Below, piece by piece: positions 8,448 to 17,516 of a stretch of 64,000 bases of DNA (positions are counted from its first letter, which is position 1; each line of letters starts with the position of its first letter). Source of the stretch: Streptomyces cupreus (lineage in GTDB: Bacteria; Actinomycetota; Actinomycetes; Streptomycetales; Streptomycetaceae); assembly GCF_014257025.1 (NCBI RefSeq), contig NZ_JACMSF010000017.1:62001-126000 (forward strand). Direction: 5' to 3'. A model generated the notes under the pieces. That model was not told the origin of the DNA and made no database searches. It saw only the letters and a program-made list of their open reading frames with translations. The position numbers and the translations under genes are program-made.

Positions 8448-9388
8448 CCGGCCCAGGTGTCGTACGACGCCCAGGCCCCGAGCACCCGCCCGCTCCGGAA
8501 CCGGTGCTCCGCGCCCGTGACCGGATCGGTGAACTCCAGCGCCCGCGCGAGCAGTTGCAGCGGCCGCCGGAAGTCACCGGCCGGCACGGGGTCGGCCACC
8601 ACCGGATAGAGCGGATCGCCGAGGATGGGCACACCGAGCGAGTTCATATGGACCCGCAGCTGATGGGTCTGCCCGGTGGCGGGCGTGAGCCGGTACCGCC
8701 CGAGCCCGTCGCCCCGATGCTCGACGAGCTGGACCCGGCTCACGGCGTTGACCTCACCCGCCACCTCCCGAGCGGCCAGCTCCCCGCGCTCCTTGAGGAT
8801 CCGGCTGCGCACGGTCGTGGGCAGGGCGAGCGAGGCGTCGTACGGCGCGACAGCCTCGTACTCCTTGCGCACCCGCTTGTCGCGGAACAGCGTCTGATAC
8901 GCCCCCCGCTCCTCGGGCCGTACGGTGAACAGCACGAGCCCGGCGGTGAGCCGGTCCAGCCGGTGCGCGGCCCCGAGCGTCGGCAGCCCCAGCTCCCGCC
9001 TGAGCCGGGCCAGCGCGGTCTCCTTGATGTGGCTGCCGCGCGGGGTGGTGGCGAGGAAGTGCGGTTTGTCGACGACGACGATGTGCTCGTCGCGGTGGAC
9101 GACCTCCAGCGGAAACGGCACCGGCACCTCGTCCGGCAGCTCCCGGTGGAACCACACGAACATCCCCGGCACATAGGCCGCGTCGCCCGCGACGGCCCGT
9201 CCGTCAGCCCCGACGAACAGCCCGGCCGCGAACATGCGGTCGACGACCCCGTCCCCGGCCGCGAGCCGCTCCACCAGATGCTCCCGCACGGTGGCCCAGG
9301 CGCCCTCGCCCGGCAACCGCACCCGCACCGGATCGACCCCGTCGCGCTGCGGCAGAGGGGAGGGCGGGGGAGGGGTCCTGCGTCTCAT
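8441..9388 (-). CDS. RluA-family RNA pseudouridine synthase
   Basis: 315 residues from ATG 9388 (GTG 9391 and TTG 9397 are alternatives). Contains the RluA-type catalytic motif HRLDRLTAG with the nucleophilic Asp, and the TGQTHQLRVHM and GDPLYP motifs. It isomerises uridine to pseudouridine in rRNA or tRNA; the target cannot be told from the sequence. Its stop (TAA on the minus strand, 8441-8443) overlaps the end of the convergent P450 gene by 7 bases. Confidence 0.88.
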   Translation of the reverse strand: MRRRTPPPPSPLPQRDGVDPVRVRLPGEGAWATVREHLVERLAAGDGVVDRMFAAGLFVGADGRAVAGDAAYVPGMFVWFHRELPDEVPVPFPLEVVHRDEHIVVVDKPHFLATTPRGSHIKETALARLRRELGLPTLGAAHRLDRLTAGLVLFTVRPEERGAYQTLFRDKRVRKEYEAVAPYDASLALPTTVRSRILKERGELAAREVAGEVNAVSRVQLVEHRGDGLGRYRLTPATGQTHQLRVHMNSLGVPILGDPLYPVVADPVPAGDFRRPLQLLARALEFTDPVTGAEHRFRSGRVLGAWASYDTWAGQ

Positions 9389-9471
9389 CACGATCAAGGG
9401 TACGGCGCCGGAGTACGGCCACCGGGCGGTTAAGATCGCGCTCTCCAGCAGAGAACGATCATGGGGGGACC

Positions 9472-10044
9472 ATGAGCAGGAGTCGGCGTGCCCGGGGACT
9501 CGCGGTGCGCGGGGTGACGGCGGTCTTCGTCGTGGCGGCCGTCGGGGGGTGTTCGTCGAGTGAGGAGCTGCCCGATTTCACCGGTGCGCAACTTCAGTCG
9601 GCGCAGGACCGGGCGCAGAGCGCCGGGTTCGGGAACCTGAGCTCCGAGGACGCGACCGGGCAGGGGCGGGCGCAGGTGTGGGACCGCAACTAGCGGGTGT
9701 GTTCGCAGGAGCCGAAGGCCGGTGAGGCGGATCCCGAGACCCTGGTGGTCTTCTCGGTCGTGAAGGAGGGGGAATCCTGCCCCGCGTCCACCGAGGGGTA
9801 TCTGGCCATGCCGGGCGATGAGATGCCGAGCTATGTCGGGCGCAATCTGATGGACGCCATGGATCAGATGGCGGCCCTGACCGGCGAGGTGACCGCGAGG
9901 GACGCCACGGGCAAGGGGCGCGGTACCGACAACGAGAACGACTGGCGGGTCTGCGGCAGCACCCCCGCGGTCGGCGAGATCATCGAGGAGAGCGTGGAGT
10001 TCGAGGTCGTGCCCAACGACGAGAAGTGCCCCGGCGCCAAGTGA
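9472..10044 (+). pseudogene. PASTA-like lipoprotein gene interrupted by an in-frame TAG
   Basis: The ORF starts at ATG 9472 with a lipoprotein signal (hydrophobic stretch ending VAAVGGC), then a first PASTA-like domain. It meets TAG at 9691-9693 (codon 74) and continues open in the same frame to 10044. The flanking sequence reads WDRN-stop-RVCSQEP. The second domain has NDWRVCGSTP at the equivalent place, so the stop replaces a tryptophan (TGG to TAG). Intact, it would be a 190-residue exported protein with two PASTA-like repeats, each with conserved cysteines. Either the gene is broken in this strain, or the base is a sequencing error, or the amber is read through. Confidence 0.75.
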
Positions 10045-10049
10045 CGAAA

Positions 10050-10079
10050 GAGGCCCGTTCCGAGCCTGGCACGGGCCCT
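10050..10079. terminator. Bidirectional hairpin between convergent genes
   Basis: GGCCCGT (10052-10058) pairs with ACGGGCC (10071-10077), with 12 bases between. It lies in the 40-base gap between the interrupted lipoprotein gene and the siderophore-interacting protein gene. Confidence 0.6.
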
Positions 10080-10084
10080 GCGTC

Positions 10085-10927
10085 TCACGCCGCGGGCGTG
10101 CCTTCCTGCTCCGCCTCGATGCGCGCGTTCCACTCCCGCTTCGACGCCTGCCAGCCGTCCTCGTTGTGGCCGAGGCGCCAGTAGCCGGAGATCGAGAGGT
10201 CCTCACGGGGGATCTGCCGCTCGACGCGCAGCAGGCGACGGAGGTCCTTCACAAAGGCCGCCTCGCCGTGCACGAAGGCGTGCAGCCGGCCCTCGGGGAA
10301 GGGCAGCGCGCGGACCGCCTCGGTCAGGGCCTCGCCCACCGGGCGGTCACCGCGGTGCAGCCAGATCACGTTCACGTCGCAGTCGATCTTCTGCTGCTCC
10401 TCCGGGCCCGCGACCTCCACGAAGGCGTACGCCGTGGCACCGGCCGGCAGCGCCTCCAGGGAGCAGGCGATGGCGGGCAGGGCGCTCTCGTCACCGACGA
10501 GGAGATGCCAGTCGGCGGTGGCGTCGGGGGCGTAGGCGCCGCCCGGGCCCATGAACCGCACTGTCTCGCCGGGCCGGGCGCGCAGGGCCCAGGGTCCCGC
10601 GAGGCCCTCGTCGCCGTGGATCACGAAGTCCAGCGTCAGCTCGCGGTGCTCGGGGTCCCAGGCGCGCACCGTGTAGGTGCGGGTCACCGGCCACTGCTCG
10701 CGCGGGAACTCCTCGCGGATCCGCTCCAGGTCGAAGGGCTCCGGGTAGGTGACGCCCTCGGGGCCGAAAAGCAGCTTCACATAGTGGTCCGTGCAGGTGT
10801 CGGCCGAGAAGTCGGCCAGGCCCTCCCCGCCGAGCACCACGCGCTGCATATGCGGGGTCAGCCGTTCGGTACGGACGACCTGCGCGGAGTGGGGCCTGCG
10901 CGGCTTGCGGGCAGGGCGTTCTGCCAT
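10085..10927 (-). CDS. Siderophore-interacting protein (ferric-siderophore reductase family)
   Basis: 280 residues of the SIP/ViuB family: an N-terminal FAD-binding β-barrel with HMQRVVLGGEGL and RTYTVRAWDPEHRELTLDFVIHGDEGLAGPWA, and a C-terminal NAD(P)H-binding half with a final GYWRLGHNEDGWQASK motif. It reduces ferric siderophores in the cytosol to release iron. A candidate DmdR/IdeR iron box lies 22 bases upstream of the ATG, so expression should rise under iron limitation. No siderophore transport genes are adjacent. Confidence 0.92.
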   Translation of the reverse strand: MAERPARKPRRPHSAQVVRTERLTPHMQRVVLGGEGLADFSADTCTDHYVKLLFGPEGVTYPEPFDLERIREEFPREQWPVTRTYTVRAWDPEHRELTLDFVIHGDEGLAGPWALRARPGETVRFMGPGGAYAPDATADWHLLVGDESALPAIACSLEALPAGATAYAFVEVAGPEEQQKIDCDVNVIWLHRGDRPVGEALTEAVRALPFPEGRLHAFVHGEAAFVKDLRRLLRVERQIPREDLSISGYWRLGHNEDGWQASKREWNARIEAEQEGTPAA

Positions 10928-10948
10928 GACGGCCTCCCTCGGATAAGC

Positions 10949-10967
10949 TTAGGTTTGCCTAAGTTAG
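10949..10967 (-). promoter_or_regulatory. Iron box (DmdR1/IdeR-type operator)
   Basis: The 19-mer TTAGGTTTGCCTAAGTTAG. On the gene strand it matches 15 of 19 positions of the actinobacterial iron box TTAGGTTAGGCTAACCTAA (consensus recalled). Its position just upstream of the siderophore-interacting protein gene supports iron-dependent repression. Confidence 0.78.
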
Positions 10968-11071
10968 CACCTTTGCCCGCCGAACGGCTCCTGCGTCAAA
11001 GCGCGTGAAGGAGAATTTAAGGGGCGAATTCCCTTTCCGCCGAACCTCATTCACTCGATGGGGAACGTCGT

Positions 11072-12004
11072 TCACACGGCCAGCGTCGACACCAGTCGCT
11101 GCAATGATCCGCCGAGCCCCCAGCGCTCCGCCAGCCCCTGGAGTGCAGCCTGATCATGCGGGGTGCGCGGCAGTGCGGTGTTGACGTCCGGCAGCGGTAC
11201 GTCGTCGGCTACGCGCACGACCGTCGGCGCCACCGCGACATACGGCCGCGACTCGTCCAGCCGCCTGCGCTGCGCCGGCGTGAGCTTCGCCTTCGGATCG
11301 TCCACCGCCGCCATGATCCCGGCCAGATCCCCGAACTCGGTGAGCAGCTTGGCCGCCGTCTTCTCCCCGATGCCCGGCACACCCGGCAGACCGTCGCTCG
11401 GGTCACCGCGCAGCAGCGCCAGATCCGCGTACCCCCGGCCGTCCACGCCGTACTTCTCGCGCAGCCACGCCTCGTCGGTGAGCTGGAGCGTGCCCACGCC
11501 CTTGAGCGGGTACAGCACCCGGATCCCGCGCGCGTCGTCCACCAGCTGGTACAGGTCGCGGTCGCCGGTGACGATGTCCACCGGGCCCTTCGCCCGCGCG
11601 GTGAAGGTGCCGATCACATCGTCCGCCTCGTACCCCTCGACCCCCACGCGCGCGATGCCGATCGCGTCCAGGACCGCCTCGATGACCGGCACCTGCGGCG
11701 AGAGCGTGTCGGGCACCTCCTCCTCGTCAGGACCGACCTCGTGCTCCTCGGCGACGCGGTGCGCCTTGTACGAGGGAATCAGGTCCACCCGCCACTGCGG
11801 CCGCCAGTCGGCGTCCATACAGGCCACCAGGGCGTCCGGACGGTGGTCCTTCACCAGACGGTCGATGAAGTCCAGCAGCCCGCGCACGGCGTTCACCGGA
11901 GTGCCGTCCGGGGCCTTCACGGAGTCCGGCACACCGAAGTAGGCGCGGAAGTAGAGCGAGGCGGTGTCGAGGAGCATCAGTCGTCCGGTCACGCCACGCA
12001 TCAT
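11072..12004 (-). CDS. 5'-3' exonuclease (FEN/PolA N-terminal domain type)
   Basis: 310 residues from ATG 12004 (ATG 12001 is equally possible; a longer frame to 12076 adds a non-conserved stretch). It has the acidic active-site pattern of the PolA 5'-nuclease domain: LLDTASLYFRAYFG, ACMDADWRPQWR, EGYEADDVIGT, TGDRDLYQLVD, and the helix-hairpin-helix LRGDPSDGLPGVPGIGEKTAAKLL. It stands alone without a polymerase domain, so it acts as a flap/5'-3' exonuclease in repair or primer removal. It is transcribed divergently from the betaine transporter genes. Confidence 0.9.
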   Translation of the reverse strand: MMRGVTGRLMLLDTASLYFRAYFGVPDSVKAPDGTPVNAVRGLLDFIDRLVKDHRPDALVACMDADWRPQWRVDLIPSYKAHRVAEEHEVGPDEEEVPDTLSPQVPVIEAVLDAIGIARVGVEGYEADDVIGTFTARAKGPVDIVTGDRDLYQLVDDARGIRVLYPLKGVGTLQLTDEAWLREKYGVDGRGYADLALLRGDPSDGLPGVPGIGEKTAAKLLTEFGDLAGIMAAVDDPKAKLTPAQRRRLDESRPYVAVAPTVVRVADDVPLPDVNTALPRTPHDQAALQGLAERWGLGGSLQRLVSTLAV

Positions 12005-12193
12005 GCCGTACCCCACTGACAGCGACTTCCCGGCGCAACAGGTTGTGTCACGCGCCTTCGCTGTGGGCTGGACCACTTGTGCGTTTGTGCCCAGAGAACG
12101 AGGGCAGGCGCCGCCTCGGAGCGATGCCGCCTCTTGCGCCGGGTCGCTCCCTCTTCATTGAGATTCTTTGCCGTCGAGGACGAGAAGGTACGC

Positions 12194-13282
12194 GTGTCAG
12201 CCAGGCTGGAAGCCGAGCATCTCTACAAGGTGTTCGGCAGACGACAGGACAAGGCAGTGGAACGGCTCCGCGCCGGAGCCGACCGGGAGGAACTGCGCTC
12301 CGACGGCACCACCGCGGCCGTCATCGACGCCTCCTTCACCGTGGAACCGGGCCAGATCTTCGTCGTCATGGGCCTGTCAGGATCCGGCAAGTCCACGCTG
12401 CTGCGCATGCTCAACGGCCTCCTGGAGCCGACCGCCGGACAGGTCCGCTTCGACGGCCAGGACCTGACCGCGCTCAGCCCCCGCGACCTGCGCGAGGTCA
12501 GGGCCAGGAAGATCAGCATGGTCTTCCAGCACTTCGCGCTCTTCCCGCACCGCAGCGTCGTCGAGAACGCGGCCTACGGCCTGGAGGTCCAGGGCGTCCC
12601 CAAGGCCGAGCGTCTCGCCCGGGCCACCGAGTCCCTTGAGCTGTGCGGCCTCAAGGGCTGGGAGAAGTCCTGGCCCGACGAGCTCTCCGGCGGTATGCAG
12701 CAGCGCGTCGGCCTCGCCCGCGCGCTCGCCACCGACGCCGACCTGCTGCTGATGGACGAGTCCTTCAGCGCGCTGGACCCGCTGATCCGCCGCGACATGC
12801 AGGACCAGCTGCTCCAGCTCCAGACGAAGCTGAAGAAGACCATCGTCTTCATCACCCACGACCTCAACGAGGCCATGCGCCTCGGCGACCGCATCGCCGT
12901 CATGCGCGACGGCCGCATCGTCCAGACCGGCACGGCCGAGGACATCCTGGTGCGCCCCGCCGACGACTACGTCGCCTCCTTCACCCAGGACGTCGACCGC
13001 TCCCGGGTGCTCACCGCCTCTTCCGTCATGGACCGCGAGGTCCGCGGCGACGAGGCCGACTGCGCCTGCACGACCGCGACGCCCGACACCTCCTTCCACG
13101 ACCTGTGCGCCCTCAGCGCCCGCCTCTCCCACCCGGTCGCGGTGCTGGACGGCAAGAAGAAGCTGGTCGGCGTCGTCCCGCGGCAGCGGCTCGTCGGCTT
13201 CCTCGGCGACGAGAGCGCCGAACCGGAGCCGTGCCCGGCCCCGCGCGACAAGGGCGGAGAGAAGGTGACCGCCCGTGCCTAG
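12194..13282 (+). CDS. Glycine betaine/proline ABC transporter ATP-binding protein
   Basis: 362 residues from GTG 12194, preceded by GAAGG; codons upstream in the frame do not resemble the family. Walker A GLSGSGKST (60-68), signature LSGGMQQRVGLARAL (about 164-178), Walker B DLLLMDESFSALDPL, and the regulatory tail of ProV/OpuAA proteins with a CBS-like region. It energises uptake of quaternary amines for osmoprotection. Its stop lies inside the start region of the permease gene (overlap 13275-13282), indicating translational coupling. Confidence 0.93.
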   Translation: MSARLEAEHLYKVFGRRQDKAVERLRAGADREELRSDGTTAAVIDASFTVEPGQIFVVMGLSGSGKSTLLRMLNGLLEPTAGQVRFDGQDLTALSPRDLREVRARKISMVFQHFALFPHRSVVENAAYGLEVQGVPKAERLARATESLELCGLKGWEKSWPDELSGGMQQRVGLARALATDADLLLMDESFSALDPLIRRDMQDQLLQLQTKLKKTIVFITHDLNEAMRLGDRIAVMRDGRIVQTGTAEDILVRPADDYVASFTQDVDRSRVLTASSVMDREVRGDEADCACTTATPDTSFHDLCALSARLSHPVAVLDGKKKLVGVVPRQRLVGFLGDESAEPEPCPAPRDKGGEKVTARA

Positions 13283-15887
13283 GATCGAGTTCGGTTCATG
13301 GGTCAACGACGCGGTCGAGTGGCTCACCACCCACATGGGCTGGCTGTTCGACTTCTTCGAGAAGGTCTTCCGCGGCGCCTACGACGGTGTCGACGCCGTC
13401 CTCCAGGCCCCCGAGCCGCTGCTGCTCGCGGGCATCTTCGCGCTGATCGCGTTCTGGCTGCGCGGCACACTCGCCGGAGTCCTCACCTTCGCGGGCTTCG
13501 CCTTCGTGGTCTCCCTCGATCTGTGGGAGGACGCGATGGTGACCCTGTCGCTGGTCCTCGTCGCCACGGTCATCGCGCTGGTGATCTCGGTGCCGGTCGG
13601 CATCTGGGCGGCGCGCTCCAACCGGGTCAGCGCGATCGTGCGGCCCGGCCTCGACCTGATGCAGACGCTGCCGGCGATGGTCTACCTGATCCCGGCGATC
13701 CTCTTCTTCGGCAGCGGAGCCGCCGCGGGCATCGTCGCCACCCTCGTCTTCGCGCTCGCCCCGGGTGTGCGCATGACCGAGCTGGGCATCCGCCAGGTCG
13801 ACAAGGAACTGGTCGAGGCCGCCGAGGCGTTCGGCACCACCCCGCGCGACACCCTGCTGCGCGTCCAGCTCCCGCTCGCCCTGCCCACCGTGATGGCCGG
13901 CGTCAACCAGGTCATCATGCTCGGCCTGTCCATGGCGGCCATCGCCGGCATGGTCGGCACCGGCGGCCTAGGCGGCGACGTCAACGAGGCCATCGGCCAG
14001 CTCAACATCGGCCTCGGCGCCGAGGCGGGCATCGCCATCGTCATCCTGGCGATCTACCTGGACCGGATGACCAGTGCCCTCGGCACCCAGGTCTCCCCGC
14101 TCGGCCGCCGCGCCGCCGCCCGGGTGCGCGCCGCCCAGGGCCTGAAGATCTGGTCGTACCGCCCCCGCGCCTCCGTCGCCGTGGTCGGCGTCGTCGTGCT
14201 CGCGCTCGTCGCGGGCGGCATGGGCGTCTTCGGCGGCGCCGACAAGACCGACCCGGTCGCGGGCGACGGCAATGTCGGCCAGGGCAAGAAGCTCAGCATC
14301 GGCTACATCCCCTGGGACGAGGGCGTCGCCTCCACCTTCCTCTGGAAGGAGATCCTGGAGCAGCGCGGCTACGAGGTCGAGGCCAAGCAGTTCGACGCCG
14401 GCCCCCTCTACACCTCCCTCGCCCAGGGCGACATCGACTTCCAGACCGACTCCTGGCTGCCCACCACCCACGAGCAGTACTGGAAGAAGTACGGCTCCCG
14501 ACTCGACGACCTGGGCTCCTGGTACGGGCCGACCTCCCTCGAACTGAGCGTGCCCGCCTACATGAAGGGCATCGACTCGCTGGAGGACCTCAAGGGCAAG
14601 GCCGGGCAGTTCGACGGCAAGATCACCGGCATCGAGTCGAGCGCCGGCATGATGAGCCTGCTCAAGAGCAAGGTCCTCAAGGAGTACGGCCTGGACAAGG
14701 AGTTCAAGGTCGTCGACAGCTCCACCCCGGCCATGCTGGCCGAGCTCAAGCGGGCGTACGACAAGAAGGAACCGATCGTCGTCACGCTCTGGTCGCCGCA
14801 CTGGGCGTACAGCGACTACAAGCTGAAGAAGCTCAAGGACCCGAAGGGCGCCTGGGGCGAGGGCGACGGGGTGCACACCCTGTCCCGCAAGGGCTTCGCC
14901 GAGGAGAACCCGGTCGTCGGTGAGTGGCTGAAGAACTTCGAGCTCACCGAGGAGCAGCTCACGAGCCTGGAGTCGGAGATCAACAAGGCCGGCAAGGGCA
15001 GGCAGCAGGACGCGGTGCAGACCTGGCTGAAGGGCAACCCGGGTCTCGTCGACAAGCTCGCCCCGGTGCAGGACACCGAGACTCCGGCCGAGGCGAAGCG
15101 CCCGCTGGACGTGGCCTGGTTCCCGTGGGACGAGGACATCGCCGTCACCTACCTGTGGAAGAACGTCCTGGAGCGACGCGGCTACAGGCTGAACCTCAAG
15201 CAGATGGACGTCGGCCCGGTCTACACCGGCCTGGCCTCCGGTGACCTCGATCTCAACTTCGACGCCTGGCTGCCGTACGCCCAGAAGAACTACTGGGACA
15301 AGAGCAAGGACAAGCTCCATGACCTGGGCACTTGGTACGAGCCGACCTCGCTGGAAGTGGCCGTCCCCTCCTATGTGAAGGGCGTCGACTCCCTGGCGGA
15401 TCTCAAGGGCAAGGCCGACACCTTCGACGGGAAGATCGTCGGCATCGAGCCCGGCACCGGGGAGATGAACCTCCTCAAGACCAAGGTGCTCCCCGGATAC
15501 GGCCTCGACGACGAGTACGAGGTCGTCGACGGCTCCACGCCCGCGATGCTCGCCGAGCTCAAGCGCGCCTACGCCAACAAGGAGCCCATCGCCGTCGTGC
15601 TGTGGTCCCCGCACTGGGCGTACAGCGAGTACGAGCTGACCAAGCTGAAGGACCCGCAGAAGTACTTCGGCGAGGGCAACACCATCCGGACGATCTCCAA
15701 CAAGGACTTCCCCGAGCAGTACCCCCAGCTCACGAAGTGGATCAAGAACTTCAGGATGAGCGAGGACGAGCTCGGCACCCTTGAGCAGGAGATCAAGGAC
15801 CGCGGCCAGGGCCACGAGGAGGAGGCCGTCGCCGCGTGGCTCAAGGAGCACCCGGACATGGTGGAGCGCATGACCCCGGCGGCCTGA
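13275..15887 (+). CDS. Betaine ABC transporter permease fused to two substrate-binding domains
   Basis: 870 residues. About 1-290 is an OpuAB/ProW-type permease with the EAAxAFGTTPRDTLLRVQLPLA coupling motif. A transmembrane anchor lies near 305-320. Two OpuAC-type binding domains follow, at about 336-600 and 609-870. Both keep the aromatic cage: IPWDEG / FPWDED, DSWLP / DAWLP, and the LWSPHWAYS segment in each. Fused permease-binding protein subunits are known for OpuA-type transporters; here the receptor is doubled on one chain, so an assembled dimer would display four receptor domains outside the membrane. A hairpin terminator follows. Confidence 0.93.
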   Translation: MPRIEFGSWVNDAVEWLTTHMGWLFDFFEKVFRGAYDGVDAVLQAPEPLLLAGIFALIAFWLRGTLAGVLTFAGFAFVVSLDLWEDAMVTLSLVLVATVIALVISVPVGIWAARSNRVSAIVRPGLDLMQTLPAMVYLIPAILFFGSGAAAGIVATLVFALAPGVRMTELGIRQVDKELVEAAEAFGTTPRDTLLRVQLPLALPTVMAGVNQVIMLGLSMAAIAGMVGTGGLGGDVNEAIGQLNIGLGAEAGIAIVILAIYLDRMTSALGTQVSPLGRRAAARVRAAQGLKIWSYRPRASVAVVGVVVLALVAGGMGVFGGADKTDPVAGDGNVGQGKKLSIGYIPWDEGVASTFLWKEILEQRGYEVEAKQFDAGPLYTSLAQGDIDFQTDSWLPTTHEQYWKKYGSRLDDLGSWYGPTSLELSVPAYMKGIDSLEDLKGKAGQFDGKITGIESSAGMMSLLKSKVLKEYGLDKEFKVVDSSTPAMLAELKRAYDKKEPIVVTLWSPHWAYSDYKLKKLKDPKGAWGEGDGVHTLSRKGFAEENPVVGEWLKNFELTEEQLTSLESEINKAGKGRQQDAVQTWLKGNPGLVDKLAPVQDTETPAEAKRPLDVAWFPWDEDIAVTYLWKNVLERRGYRLNLKQMDVGPVYTGLASGDLDLNFDAWLPYAQKNYWDKSKDKLHDLGTWYEPTSLEVAVPSYVKGVDSLADLKGKADTFDGKIVGIEPGTGEMNLLKTKVLPGYGLDDEYEVVDGSTPAMLAELKRAYANKEPIAVVLWSPHWAYSEYELTKLKDPQKYFGEGNTIRTISNKDFPEQYPQLTKWIKNFRMSEDELGTLEQEIKDRGQGHEEEAVAAWLKEHPDMVERMTPAA

Positions 15888-15909
15888 GAACCGTGTGAGC
15901 CCCGATTCC

Positions 15910-15953
15910 GGCGGGCGTCCGGCACACCTGACCGTGCCGGACGCCCGCCTTCT
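15910..15953 (+). terminator. Terminator after the betaine transporter operon
   Basis: GGCGGGCGTCCGGCAC (15910-15925) is followed by an 8-base loop and its complement GTGCCGGACGCCCGCC (15934-15949), then TTCTCTTT. It is the main feature of the 343-base gap 15888-16230. The rest of that gap holds no convincing gene, only a weak -10-like TAGGGT near 16166 ahead of the cupin regulator. Confidence 0.85.
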
Positions 15954-16230
15954 CTTTGCGTACGAATTCCGGCCAACTAGGGTGGTGGGGCAGTGCTCAC
16001 CGGCCCGACCAGGCAGTTCGCCCACGATCGCGGCACCGGTGAGGAGGGGAATCGCCTGCGGCCGTGCGCCGGCCGGGGTCCGGCGGTGGCGCGAACTGTG
16101 GGGTCGCGCCTCCCGCCGTGTGTCGTCGATGTGACGGGCGCATGAAACGGTTTGCCGAACATGCGTAGGGTGCAGAGAACTCATCAGAGGACTCGGCACC
16201 GGGCGACGAGCGAAGGAGGGAGCCGGAGCG

Positions 16231-16797
16231 ATGGGCGACCACAAAGAACAGCCCTTGCGGGTGGGCGCGGCCGTACGGCGGCGTCGTCGCGCGCTGGAGC
16301 TCACCCTTGCCGTCGTGGCCGAGCGCAGCGGCCTGTCGGTGCCCTTCCTGAGCCAGGTGGAGAACGACAGGGCCCGCCCCAGCAGAAGCTCCCTGGAGAA
16401 GCTCGCCGACGCCCTGCGCACCACGGCCGTGGAACTCCTCGCCGCGGCCGACCCGGCGTGCAGCGTGGACGTCGTACGCGCGGAGTGCGCGGAGGTGACC
16501 CCCGAGCCACGGACGCGTTCCCTGGTGCGCGGCCACCATCAGATGCACGCCTCGGAGTTCACCGGGGACCATGACGCGGGACGCGAGTTCCAGTACCGCA
16601 ACGACCAGTTGATGTACGTCGCCGACGGCGCCGTCGAGATCGAGGCCGAGGGACGCGCCTACCGGCTCGGCCGCGGCGACACCCTGTACCTCACCGGCGG
16701 GGTCCGCCACCGCTGGCGGGCCACGGTGCCAGAGACCCGGATCGTGGTCGTCGCGGTGGCCGAACACATCGAGGCGGTCCAGGACCGTCCGCGCTGA
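16231..16797 (+). CDS. XRE-family transcriptional regulator with C-terminal cupin domain
   Basis: 188 residues. The N-terminal helix-turn-helix (about 10-65) includes LTLAVVAERSGLSVPFLSQVENDRARPS. The C-terminal part (about 105-185) is a cupin with YVADGAVEIEAEG and LGRGDTLYLTGGVRHRW. Such regulators bind a small ligand or metal in the cupin. The stop TGA shares one base with the ATG of the next gene, so the two are probably co-translated and functionally linked. Confidence 0.9.
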   Translation: MGDHKEQPLRVGAAVRRRRRALELTLAVVAERSGLSVPFLSQVENDRARPSRSSLEKLADALRTTAVELLAAADPACSVDVVRAECAEVTPEPRTRSLVRGHHQMHASEFTGDHDAGREFQYRNDQLMYVADGAVEIEAEGRAYRLGRGDTLYLTGGVRHRWRATVPETRIVVVAVAEHIEAVQDRPR

Positions 16798-17516
16798 TGC
16801 GCGTCGTCTCCCTGGTGCCGTCCCTGACGGAGGCCGTGGCGGTCTCGGCCCCCGGCGTCCTGGTCGGTGTCACGGACTGGTGCACGCACCCGGCGGACCT
16901 CGGCGTGGCCCGGGTGGGCGGCACCAAGAACCCGAAGATCGAGCGGATCGTGGACCTCGCCCCCGACTTGGTGATCGCCAACGAGGAGGAGAACCGCGCC
17001 CCCGACCTCGCGGCCCTCAGAACGGCGGGCATCGAGGTGCTGGTCACCGAGATCCGCGACGTCCCGGAAGCCTTCCGGGAACTGGAGCGGGTGCTGACCG
17101 CGTGCGGGGCCGGGACACGGCCGCGCTGGCTGGACGAGGCCGAGCGGACCTGGTCGGCGCTGCCCGCCCCTGACCGCCGTACGACCGCCGTGGTGCCGAT
17201 CTGGCGGCGCCCCTGGATGGTGCTGGGCCGCGACACCTTCGCCGGTGACGTCCTGGCCCGCCTCGGTGTGGACCACGTCCACGCGACGCACGAGGACCGC
17301 TACCCGCGCATTCCCCTGGAGGAGCTGCGGGCAGCGGCGCCGGACGTGGTCGTGCTCCCCGACGAGCCCTACCGGTTCACGGCCGACGACGGCCCGGAGG
17401 CCTTCCCCGGACTTCCCTGCGCGCTGGTCAGCGGACGGCACCTGACGTGGTACGGACCGTCACTGGCCGAGGCGCCGGGAGTGCTGGGCGCGGCCCTGCG
17501 AGCAGCGCGCCGCTGA
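16797..17516 (+). CDS. Helical-backbone metal receptor (BtuF-like) without signal peptide
   Basis: 239 residues related to cobalamin/ferrisiderophore periplasmic binding proteins: VSLVPSLTEAV, GVTDWCTHP, VGGTKNPKIERIVDLAPDLVIANEEEN, and a C-terminal WYGPSLAEAP. Start ATG 16797 leaves no signal peptide or lipobox, so it should stay in the cytosol, unlike classical BtuF. Its coupling to a cupin regulator suggests it binds a corrinoid-like or metal ligand for sensing or salvage; that is inference. The last 89 bases overlap the convergent SLAC1-like gene. Confidence 0.82.
   Translation: MRVVSLVPSLTEAVAVSAPGVLVGVTDWCTHPADLGVARVGGTKNPKIERIVDLAPDLVIANEEENRAPDLAALRTAGIEVLVTEIRDVPEAFRELERVLTACGAGTRPRWLDEAERTWSALPAPDRRTTAVVPIWRRPWMVLGRDTFAGDVLARLGVDHVHATHEDRYPRIPLEELRAAAPDVVVLPDEPYRFTADDGPEAFPGLPCALVSGRHLTWYGPSLAEAPGVLGAALRAARR

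Noticed and set aside
11019..11035. AAGGG-CCCTT hairpin downstream of the exonuclease gene
   Set aside because: Only 5-bp arms and not better than chance expectation; left out as a terminator.
15895..16134. Possible 79-codon gene in the gap after the betaine transporter
   Set aside because: Overlaps the terminator, has no Shine-Dalgarno or family features.
13968..16424. 818-codon minus-strand ORF opposite the betaine transporter
   Set aside because: Repetitive, low-complexity translation; it runs across the terminator and into the cupin regulator region.
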